A stretch of 64,000 bases of DNA, taken from the NCBI GenBank assembly GCA_947570695.1, contig CANOVB010000008.1:1-64000 (forward strand). Direction: 5' to 3'. The stretch is from an uncultured Clostridium sp. GTDB lineage: Bacteria > Bacillota > Clostridia > TANB77 > CAG-508. A model generated the notes under the pieces. That model was not told where the DNA came from. It did not search any database and saw only the letters and a list, made by a program, of their open reading frames with translations. The position numbers and the translations under genes were made by a program. This document shows positions 56,684-64,000 of this stretch, piece by piece (position 1 is the stretch's first letter; the number at the start of each line of letters is the position of its first letter).

Positions 56684-58747
56684 TTACCCTTCTAAAGACG
56701 TCTCTTGAACTTGTCCTCTCCCTATATCTTTTGTTTTATCATGAGTTCTTGCAGCAATTACTTTTAGCTTTTGCTCAAAAATGGATAAAGCATCATCATT
56801 TTCTTGTCTTAAATAATCCATTGATGAAAATGTCATTGTGGCTCTTGCTACAGCATTTTGCAATTCAGAATTTTCAGCTCTTAAATTTTCGAGCTTTGCT
56901 TTAGTTTTTCCAAAAAATAGTGGCTGCCTTTTAATAGGTGCTGGATATTTTAATTTATCATCTTGAATTTTCTTTTTTGCAAGTGACGTAATGTATTCTT
57001 CTGAAAAAGCTCCTGCTGCTTTATCTCTATAAGTTGCTTTTATTGCTTTAGATACAGCACTCATTTCAGGAGTAAATTCCCCGCCAAGTTCAGTTATTGC
57101 GTATACATACATATCAGCAAGAATATCTCTTGCACTATATTTTTTTCTTTCTTCTGGAGCTTCATTTTGTGCAAGTTTTATTTTTAATTCTAAATTTCTT
57201 ATTTTTTCATCTCTTAAAATATCTCTTCCTACTAGTCTTCCAAAAAATCCAATTTTTCTACTCTCTAAAGCTTCTTTTTCTTGTGAAAGTTTTGCTATCT
57301 GGGCATTTTTAATTGTTCTATGTACTCGTTCAAATAATCCTTTTTTTATTGCTGTATCAGCTTGAATATTATAAGTTCTAACAATATCATGAAAATCAGC
57401 AACATCTGACATACTATCACTCATTCCATCTAGCAAAGGCATAGTTTGTTCAAGTTCCTTACTAACATCTTCATAACTATCTTCTGGTTTCAAATTACTT
57501 TCATCTATTAATCTTTGTATATTTTCAATATTACTTTTTACTTCATTTACACTTCTATTTAATCCAGTATCTGATATAGTTTTTGTAAATTTAATTCCTA
57601 ATGCATTCGCTAATCTTATAAAGTCTTTTTCAGAATCTAATAAATCCTGATATGTTTTTGAAACTGCTGATTGTATAGTCTCAGCATTTATATCTCCTTC
57701 TGGCATTTTATCAGAAAGACCTGTTATCATTTCTTGTTTTTTTACAGTTTCGTAAGCCTTATCAATTTCTAGTTCTTTTTTTCTGCACAAGCCTTGTAAT
57801 AAAATTCCTAATTTTTTAGCAAATTCATTTGTGCTTTTTCTCATACTATTTAAAGTTGATCTTGCATTATTTTCCTGTACAGTAATTTCTTCTAATCTTT
57901 CTTTTAAATAATTTACTTCATCCAAATATGATTGCTTTTCTGCTTCAGGTAGATTTTCAAATTTTGCTCTTCTATAGCTTAAGGTTGCTTCATCTAGTTT
58001 TCTTTGTGTTAATCTACGCATCACATCATATGAATTTCCTATATCTTCTGGCCTATCATTTTCTTCTCCTCTAAATTTTAAATCATCTTGTATTTTTCCA
58101 GCTTCTATTATGTCAGATAAGTTTTGTTTAAATGAACTAATTAATTCTGCTTGTAACTTTTCAATATCCTCTGAACTCATTTCTTTAAGTGTTCCCTTTT
58201 TTACAGTTACATTATATTCTGGACTACCATTATAATAATATACTCTATTTGTATTTTCTACCATTTCGCAAAATGGTGCAATTATTACTTCTTGTTCATT
58301 TGCAGAAATTTCCTCTTTATAAGCAGAAACATCTAAAAAAGGAACTCCATCTGTTAATTCATAATCAATTAAAACACCATAATCAGAACTTCTAAATCTT
58401 TTAGCAACTTCAACTCTTCTTGAAGTAGATAAAAAATGAGAATTATCTAAAACGTATCCAGCACTAGATCCTCTTATTAAAATATTATTCTTGTCAATAT
58501 TTTTTCCTTTTGATTCCTTATATATAATTTCATATATTCTAGCAAATTCTTCAATGGCTTGCCTAAATTCTTCAGCATTTTCGGGAAGTTTTCTGCTTCC
58601 ACCAGAACTTTCAAGCATATTATATGTTTCTATTGTAAAATTTCCTAAAACATTTACATTTGCATAATTAAAGCCTAAATACTTTTGAATTGCACTTTTA
58701 TCTTCTGGTGTTACTTCAAGAATCTTTTTAGCTTCTTCTACTTTCAT
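56684..58747 (-). CDS. ADP-ribosyltransferase-like coiled-coil protein
   Basis: A 687-residue protein with no signal peptide. Residues ~85-160 carry an ART-fold signature: Arg in ILIRGSS (92), FLSTS (105-109), a VLIDYEL strand and NEQEVIIAP with a Glu-x-Glu pair (151/153), as in arginine-type R-S-E ARTs. The following ~480 residues are mostly charged helices with coiled-coil character. It lies 17 bp after nadD and 10 bp before nadE. Target and activity are unknown; it consumes NAD if active. Confidence 0.7.
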   Translation of the reverse strand: MKVEEAKKILEVTPEDKSAIQKYLGFNYANVNVLGNFTIETYNMLESSGGSRKLPENAEEFRQAIEEFARIYEIIYKESKGKNIDKNNILIRGSSAGYVLDNSHFLSTSRRVEVAKRFRSSDYGVLIDYELTDGVPFLDVSAYKEEISANEQEVIIAPFCEMVENTNRVYYYNGSPEYNVTVKKGTLKEMSSEDIEKLQAELISSFKQNLSDIIEAGKIQDDLKFRGEENDRPEDIGNSYDVMRRLTQRKLDEATLSYRRAKFENLPEAEKQSYLDEVNYLKERLEEITVQENNARSTLNSMRKSTNEFAKKLGILLQGLCRKKELEIDKAYETVKKQEMITGLSDKMPEGDINAETIQSAVSKTYQDLLDSEKDFIRLANALGIKFTKTISDTGLNRSVNEVKSNIENIQRLIDESNLKPEDSYEDVSKELEQTMPLLDGMSDSMSDVADFHDIVRTYNIQADTAIKKGLFERVHRTIKNAQIAKLSQEKEALESRKIGFFGRLVGRDILRDEKIRNLELKIKLAQNEAPEERKKYSARDILADMYVYAITELGGEFTPEMSAVSKAIKATYRDKAAGAFSEEYITSLAKKKIQDDKLKYPAPIKRQPLFFGKTKAKLENLRAENSELQNAVARATMTFSSMDYLRQENDDALSIFEQKLKVIAARTHDKTKDIGRGQVQETSLEG

Positions 58748-58764
58748 TTCTTTTCTCCTATATT

Positions 58765-59379
58765 TTACTTAGTATTATATAGATTGTTTTCCTTAATATA
58801 AAAATACACTTCATCAGGTGTTAAATATCTTATACTTTTTCCATTTTTTATTTTCTCTCTAGCAAAACTTGAACTCGCATTACTTCTAATGCTTTCTTTT
58901 AATTTTACAAAACTTGATTTATTTTTTAACAAAAATTCATTATTATTTATAATATCTTCCACCTTATCTTCAGATCGTTCTAAAACTAAAATTTTAAAAT
59001 TTGATACAAGTTTTTCTGCACAGCCCCAACTAGATATTTCTTTCAAATTATCTGTTCCTATGATAAAACAAATTATATTATCAGGATATTGTTTTTGTAA
59101 TAATTCTAAAGTTTCTATTGTATATAATTGTCTAGTTTGTTTTAATTCAATATCTGATACTAAAAAACTTTCATTTTTATCACAAACTAATTTTAACATG
59201 TTATATCTATGATGATTCTCTAATAATCCATCTTTTTGATATTTAGAGTTTACTGGTACAAATATTATTTTTTCTATTGCTTCATACTCATTAATAATTT
59301 GTTGAGCTAATGAAAAGTGAGAATTTAGTGGTGGATTAAATGATCCTCCAAAAATTGCTAATATCTTTTTTTCTTCCAT
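58765..59379 (-). CDS. nadD: Nicotinate-nucleotide adenylyltransferase
   Basis: A 204-residue enzyme making deamido-NAD from nicotinate mononucleotide and ATP. It begins MEEKKILAIFGGSFNPPLNSH with the GxFxPxH-type nucleotidyl-transferase motif (here His replaced by the NSH variant), and has FIIGTDNLKEISSWG and the SIRSNASSSFAREKI ISxxxxR-like motif (SSSFAR). The ATG at 59379 with GGAAGGA upstream is preferred over the longer frame. Confidence 0.9.
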   Translation of the reverse strand: MEEKKILAIFGGSFNPPLNSHFSLAQQIINEYEAIEKIIFVPVNSKYQKDGLLENHHRYNMLKLVCDKNESFLVSDIELKQTRQLYTIETLELLQKQYPDNIICFIIGTDNLKEISSWGCAEKLVSNFKILVLERSEDKVEDIINNNEFLLKNKSSFVKLKESIRSNASSSFAREKIKNGKSIRYLTPDEVYFYIKENNLYNTK

Positions 59380-59416
59380 TATTATTCCTTCCAGTGTCCA
59401 TTTGGGAACGTTTTTT

Positions 59417-60961
59417 TTATGCTGCATGTTTTCCTCTGCCTCTCCTCTTTTTTCTTGGCATTTTTTCTCTTACTTTATCTAAAAATTTAAATACATAATC
59501 ATCTTCTAAAAGTATAAGCACTCCAAAATAAGTAAAGATACCAATTATTACTTGTGCCAATATTGTTATAAGGTTAACTATTTGTCCTTGTTTTTCTATA
59601 GAAATTTTCATTGCAATATCACTTATAAATAAAGCTACTGTGTTAATGCTTAAAACAGCTTTTATTCCTAAGCACAATCCAAACATTAAAAATCCTGCCA
59701 TAAAATATTTCCAGCTCAAAGTAAATAATTGTTTTATATCATATTCTTTTCTAATATACCATAATTGTATAATATCTACTATTAACTGTGATAGTACTGT
59801 TGCTATTGATGCCCCTATAGAAGCATATTTAATTATTAAGATATAATTAAATATAAAATTAAAAACTACACCTACTGAAATAGATATTGTATATTCTTTT
59901 TGCCTCTTAGTAGGAAGCAAATATTGAGTTCCTACCACATTTGCAACTCCCATTAAAATTAAAATAGGGCTTATAATATTTATCAATGTAACAACTTTAT
60001 CATATCCATTTCCAAAAAATACTGGAACAAAATCTTCTGATATACTAATTATTCCAAACATAATAGGAAAAGCTAAAAAAAACACAAATTTAAAAGATAT
60101 CTTCATATATTCATTAATTTGCTTTTTATCTCCACTTGCAAATGTACTTGCCATTCTTGGAACCATGACAATTCCAAGTGAAGTAACTATTGTAAGTAAT
60201 AATCTAATTACCTTTTGTCCTTGTTCATAATATCCTGTTTCAGCTTTATTTTCTACTAAACTACCTATCATTGTTGTATCTAATATTTTATAAATTTGAT
60301 TTGCAATTTGAGGAATAAATAGCAAAACAATTTGAGGCAAATGCTTTAAAGCATTTATATTTTTTACTTTTACTCCTCTTAAATATTTAGGTAAATATAA
60401 CCATAAAGACAAATTACCAATTAAATCAGCAAGAGAATATATTAATGTAAATTTGGCTAAATCATCTCTACTTTTAACTAATACAAATACTAATGTTACA
60501 CTACAAATTCTTACTAAAACATTTCTAGTTACAGTTCTTTTGAATTCTTCCATACCTTGAAAAAACCAACTTATATCAAAAGCTGCAGCAATTAGTTCTA
60601 ATAATAAAATTTGATAATATATTTGGTATTTTTCACCTTTTATAAAAAAGAAATAATAAAATACAGTTGCAATGGCTATGGTTATAAATCTAAATATATT
60701 AACTTCTATAAAAACCTTTTTTCTTGCCTCTAAATTTTCCTGAGCATATGCTATTTCTCTTTGTCCATATAAAGCAACACCTAAGGATCCAAATAGTATA
60801 AAATAAGTAACTATGGAATATGTATAACCATAAATGCCTATACCCTCTGCTCCTAGAACTCTTGATAAATACGGTGTTGTAACTAATGGCAATATAAGTA
60901 TTAAAACTTGGTATACCATATTATATATATAATTTTTGGCAATACTTTTTTTTGCAGACAT
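59417..60961 (-). CDS. Polysaccharide flippase (Wzx/RfbX type)
   Basis: A 514-residue transporter with about 14 membrane helices. The N-terminus MSAKKSIAKNYIYNMVYQVL, then LVTTPYLSRVLGAEGIGIYGYTY, is typical of oligosaccharide flippases. The C-terminus is strongly basic. It lies 23 bp after the surface protease gene and 37 bp before nadD. It flips lipid-linked glycans, fitting the cps genes elsewhere in the window. Confidence 0.9.
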   Translation of the reverse strand: MSAKKSIAKNYIYNMVYQVLILILPLVTTPYLSRVLGAEGIGIYGYTYSIVTYFILFGSLGVALYGQREIAYAQENLEARKKVFIEVNIFRFITIAIATVFYYFFFIKGEKYQIYYQILLLELIAAAFDISWFFQGMEEFKRTVTRNVLVRICSVTLVFVLVKSRDDLAKFTLIYSLADLIGNLSLWLYLPKYLRGVKVKNINALKHLPQIVLLFIPQIANQIYKILDTTMIGSLVENKAETGYYEQGQKVIRLLLTIVTSLGIVMVPRMASTFASGDKKQINEYMKISFKFVFFLAFPIMFGIISISEDFVPVFFGNGYDKVVTLINIISPILILMGVANVVGTQYLLPTKRQKEYTISISVGVVFNFIFNYILIIKYASIGASIATVLSQLIVDIIQLWYIRKEYDIKQLFTLSWKYFMAGFLMFGLCLGIKAVLSINTVALFISDIAMKISIEKQGQIVNLITILAQVIIGIFTYFGVLILLEDDYVFKFLDKVREKMPRKKRRGRGKHAA

Positions 60962-60984
60962 AATCTTTCCTTTACATATATTTT

Positions 60985-63900
60985 TTATTTATCTATTCTA
61001 TCATATTTTATAAACATAAATATTCCAACCAATGTAATTATAAATATTAAAGTAATTAAAAATGATTGACCTGCTTTTGGCAAAGCATCTTTTGCTGTTG
61101 TGTCATCTCTATCACTTTGCTTTTGATTTTGCTCTCCTTTAGTAGAACTACTATCATTTTTATCTTTGTTGCTATTATTATTATTGTTTCCATTATTATT
61201 GTTGTTATTGCTATTATCATTATTATTGTTATTATTTTCTTGTTTTACATCATCTAAATATATTTCAGGAGTTCCATTATATTCAAGCAAAATTGCTGAT
61301 ACTAAAAGCTCTTTTGAAGCAGAACCTCTTTTTGCAATTTCTCTCATATATAAATACAATTTATCTGATTTTGATACTTCATTATAATTAGAAATATCTT
61401 TTGTATTTATTGCAAAATCAATTTTATCTAACTTATCTTGCTCTTCGCTAATTTTAACCCACTTTGATATATTTCTTTCATTTGGTGAAGATGATAAATA
61501 ATAGTAATATTCTGTTTTATCATTTTTACTACTTCTTAATATATTAGTTAACTGAACATCTATTAAACTATAATTTTGCTTTGTTTTATCTGTATAATAA
61601 TAAGCTTTTACACTTCTTACATTAGATTTTACATTTGTAAATATAGAATTTTCTGGCTGTTTATTTTCTGATGGATTATTTGGGTTATCTGGATTATCCG
61701 GGTTATCTGGATTATTTGGATTGTCTGGGTTATCCGGATTATTTGGATTATCTGGATTATTTGGGTTATCTGGATTATTTGGATTATTTGGATTATTTGG
61801 ATTGTTTGGGTTATTTGGATTATCTGGATTATTGGGATTATCTGGATTATCCGGGTTGTCCGGGTTATTTGGATTATCTGGATTATTTGGGTTATTCGGA
61901 TTATTTGGATTGTTTGGGTTATTTGGATTATTTGGATTGTTTGGGTTATCCGGATTATTTGGATTGTTTGGGTTATTTGGATTATTTGGATTGTTTGGGT
62001 TGTTTGGGTTATTGGGATTATTAGGATTATCTGGATCGTTTTCTGATCCTCCATTTTTTTCTTTAACTTTTATTTCTTGTTCTGCAGATTTTCCCTTATA
62101 TGTAATTGTTACTGACGTTTGACCTAAACTTAAATTATTTCCATTTTCCACTGAAAATTCTGTTACTCTTTTTTTCTCACCATTTGTGTATATAGCAGTA
62201 ACTATCATTCCTGATACATCAAATTTATCTCCAACATAATATGTAGTTTTATTTGGTGGAGTTGTTATTTCGATTTTTTCTAAATTTTCATCTGTAACAT
62301 CATTCTCTGTTTTAGAAACAGTAAAAGCCTTAATAGTTAGATCTGAATTTGGATAAGCAGAATTTATACTATTTAAAGTTCCTACATCTAACCATGAATT
62401 TTTTTCATATGCTCCTGGCATTGAAAAAAAACATTTCTCAGTTTCTACTTCTATATTTTCAAAAAAAGTTCCAGATCTTTTTTCCTCTGAGCAAACAAAA
62501 ATTGAACCATCTCTTGTTCCTTTTGCTTTTATAACTATTGTAAATTGATTTCCAGTTATCTCTATAGGGTTTAAGAATTCTAAAGTATGATATCCAGCTT
62601 CAAAAGTTTCAGTTTTTCCAGCTCTTAATTCAACCTGACTTAAATCGCTAGGTGATTTCCCTGTTCCGTTTGGATTTATGTATACTTCGCAAGTATATGT
62701 TTCTGGACAATATATAGATACTTGATTTACATATTCCTTTCCATTTGTTTTCTTGTCAAAACTACTTGCAAGATAGATTTCTTGAGTTGTAAATGGTAGA
62801 AATGAACTTACTCCAAATATATCATATTGATAAATATTTTCATAATCTAATTTATCATTTGCATTAGTTATTCCATATAATGCTCCATATACCACAACAT
62901 CTTGATAAGAAATATACATGAAACCTTTATCACCTATTAATCTATATACAATATCCCCATCAATTTGATATCCACTTGATATAGCAATTTGGCTTGCTAT
63001 ATCATCAGGTATTTTCTCGGCAGCATCCCATCCATTCTTTATACAATAGTCTTCAAAAGTTTGAAAAATAGCTTCCTTTATGTCATATAATGTGAACTCT
63101 TGTCTAGTTCCCCATGAATTTTTTATTATCCAAGCACCATTTCCAGAAGGTCTGTGTCCTTCTTTAAAATTATCTTTAGAATAGTCATCATCCCATCCAA
63201 CTATAGTTACAGCGTGATTTGCAGGACATTTATTTGCGTCATCACAATATATAGCAGCAGTTTGTTCATTATAATAATCAGAATTTAAATCTGCTCCATG
63301 AATTCTAGCACTAATACCACCATAATTTTTTATATGGTGTTTCATTTCATTTCTTAAATTTTCTGTATCTTCATATCCCGCATATAAAGGAAAATTAACT
63401 GTATCATACACTTGCGTTCTAACTGTTTTTTCTATTTCACTTAAATCGATTTTGTCACTATTATTTTGAAATGGCATATCTGTTTCTAAAACAGCTCCAA
63501 GGCCATTAGTTAAATAAGCGCTTGCAAGATACTCATTCCCGCCTCTTCCAGCTTCTCTTCCAAATCCATATTCATTCAATTTATTATTTAAAAAAGTTCT
63601 ACTTGTTGCATAATCCATATGTCTTTCAGAATAATCATATACTTTTGAAGTTCCTAAATTATTATTATAATCTCTCATTGCTAAATTAGTTTCTAACATT
63701 GCAATTCCAGCAAAAGTCCAACAAGTATCTGTTCGTCCTTGATTTTTAACAACAAGATTATTTGAAATTATATCCCTTAAATCATATTTCTTTTCATAAA
63801 GTGCAGACAATGCATCTACAATATTAATAGGATTTTTTGTTTCTATTTTTGTTTTTGGGACCACAAAATTAGCAGGTTGAATGACTTTCTCTTTTTCTTC

Positions 63901-64000
63901 ATCAGGAAGAGCTTCCCATTTTTTAAACTCTTCTGTGTCTTCAATTTTATCTACCAAGCAATCTTGAAGTTCTTCTGCAAAAACTACGTGTCCTATAAAA
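60985..64000 (-). CDS. Cell-wall C1A cysteine protease with NPx repeat and sortase signal (5' end outside)
   Basis: The frame continues past the window edge; upstream codons read FIGHVVFAEELQDC, the end of a signal peptide. A papain-type domain has Cys in NQGRTDTCWTFAG, His in CPANHAVTIVGWDDD and Asn in WIIKNSWGT. A lectin-like or Ig-like (group 3 type) domain follows (TTYYVGDKFDVSGMIVTAIY), then about 40 Asn-Pro-Asn/Asp units, an alpha/beta-rich region, an Asn-rich linker and LPKAG with a membrane helix and basic tail, a sortase signal variant. It is predicted to be anchored to the wall. Confidence 0.88.
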   Translation of the reverse strand, partial: FIGHVVFAEELQDCLVDKIEDTEEFKKWEALPDEEKEKVIQPANFVVPKTKIETKNPINIVDALSALYEKKYDLRDIISNNLVVKNQGRTDTCWTFAGIAMLETNLAMRDYNNNLGTSKVYDYSERHMDYATSRTFLNNKLNEYGFGREAGRGGNEYLASAYLTNGLGAVLETDMPFQNNSDKIDLSEIEKTVRTQVYDTVNFPLYAGYEDTENLRNEMKHHIKNYGGISARIHGADLNSDYYNEQTAAIYCDDANKCPANHAVTIVGWDDDYSKDNFKEGHRPSGNGAWIIKNSWGTRQEFTLYDIKEAIFQTFEDYCIKNGWDAAEKIPDDIASQIAISSGYQIDGDIVYRLIGDKGFMYISYQDVVVYGALYGITNANDKLDYENIYQYDIFGVSSFLPFTTQEIYLASSFDKKTNGKEYVNQVSIYCPETYTCEVYINPNGTGKSPSDLSQVELRAGKTETFEAGYHTLEFLNPIEITGNQFTIVIKAKGTRDGSIFVCSEEKRSGTFFENIEVETEKCFFSMPGAYEKNSWLDVGTLNSINSAYPNSDLTIKAFTVSKTENDVTDENLEKIEITTPPNKTTYYVGDKFDVSGMIVTAIYTNGEKKRVTEFSVENGNNLSLGQTSVTITYKGKSAEQEIKVKEKNGGSENDPDNPNNPNNPNNPNNPNNPNNPNNPNNPDNPNNPNNPNNPNNPNNPNNPNNPDNPNNPDNPDNPDNPNNPDNPNNPNNPNNPNNPNNPDNPNNPDNPNNPDNPDNPNNPDNPDNPDNPNNPSENKQPENSIFTNVKSNVRSVKAYYYTDKTKQNYSLIDVQLTNILRSSKNDKTEYYYYLSSSPNERNISKWVKISEEQDKLDKIDFAINTKDISNYNEVSKSDKLYLYMREIAKRGSASKELLVSAILLEYNGTPEIYLDDVKQENNNNNNDNSNNNNNNGNNNNNSNKDKNDSSSTKGEQNQKQSDRDDTTAKDALPKAGQSFLITLIFIITLVGIFMFIKYDRIDK
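61671..62033 (-). repeat. 9-bp minisatellite coding Asn-Pro-Asn/Asp
   Basis: About 40 tandem copies of a 9-base unit, seen on the plus strand as (G)GATTATTTG with variants TCTG or TCCG. It encodes the linker of the wall-anchored protease. All three frames on both strands are unusually open here. Confidence 0.95.

Noticed and set aside
61671..62122. Long open frames on the plus strand over the minisatellite
   Set aside because: Repeat-driven (Gly-Leu-Phe or Tyr-Leu-Asp runs); the minus-strand frame is the real gene.
1..64000. tRNA, rRNA or CRISPR arrays
   Set aside because: No T-loop-like GTTCGAATC motif, conserved rRNA segment or regularly spaced direct repeats with unique spacers were found by eye.

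Overview
The window is AT-rich DNA from a Gram-positive, low-GC Firmicute, most likely an uncultured gut-type member of the Clostridia. The support is the gene content: SecA, MurD, RF2, Rho, the yabP-yabQ-divIC cluster, dipicolinate synthase B, spore photoproduct lyase, YtvI, a CpsB/C/D capsule module, VanW and a sortase-type surface protein. Most intergenic DNA is very AT-rich, and strong AGGAGG-type ribosome sites precede most genes. No rRNA, tRNA or CRISPR array was seen.

Layout. 0.1-7.7 kb: a polytopic DUF2142 protein, cytidylate kinase, murD, a coat-like Asn/Met-rich protein, YtvI and a DUF1980-like protein. 9-16 kb: secA, a frameshifted NUDIX gene, a double ribbon-helix-helix protein, a membrane protein and prfB. 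16-18.3 kb: the cpsC-cpsD-cpsB regulatory trio. 19-23 kb: aspartokinase, yabP, frameshifted yabQ, divIC and rho. 23-27.4 kb: an asymmetric heterodimeric ABC exporter and a HAD hydrolase. 27.4-29.5 kb: a gene-poor stretch with a recombinase remnant. 29.5-31.6 kb: an ECF sigma/DUF4179 pair, matched by a second pair at 41.3-42.8 kb. 32.7-40.5 kb: frameshifted splB, a Pol IV-recombinase overlap, a thioesterase, dpaB and a dead Spo0A_C-like gene. 43.2-48.8 kb: a Gld-type ABC system, trmB and a VanW protein. 49.3-51.7 kb: an exported protein with a CHAT-like His/Cys pair (frameshifted) next to a membrane-anchored protein with a serpin-like C-terminus. 51.9-64 kb: a ZIP transporter, a phosphodiester glycosidase, pncB, and a minus-strand run of C1A surface protease, flippase, nadD, an ADP-ribosyltransferase-like coiled-coil protein and nadE.

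Three patterns stand out. (1) Eight single-gene or two-gene units with visibly higher GC (NUDIX, DNA methyltransferase, CofE-like ligase, two unknowns, a secreted protein, a 51-aa membrane peptide and a 54/73-aa pair) are scattered between host genes. Seven of them have a sigma-A-like promoter with a spacer of exactly 17 bp, and nearly all have their own strong hairpin terminator. They look like independently acquired cassettes; one sits between secA and prfB, which are usually neighbours in Firmicutes. (2) An NAD cluster: nadD, an intracellular ART-fold protein with R / STS / ExE motifs and nadE are closely spaced on one strand, with pncB convergent next to them. (3) At least five copies of a structured 90-170 bp intergenic repeat.

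Four genes carry single-base frameshifts (NUDIX, yabQ, splB, the CHAT-like protein) and one a nonsense codon (Spo0A_C-like). Three of these five are sporulation-related, so either sporulation is decaying or the assembly has indel errors; the sequence alone cannot decide.
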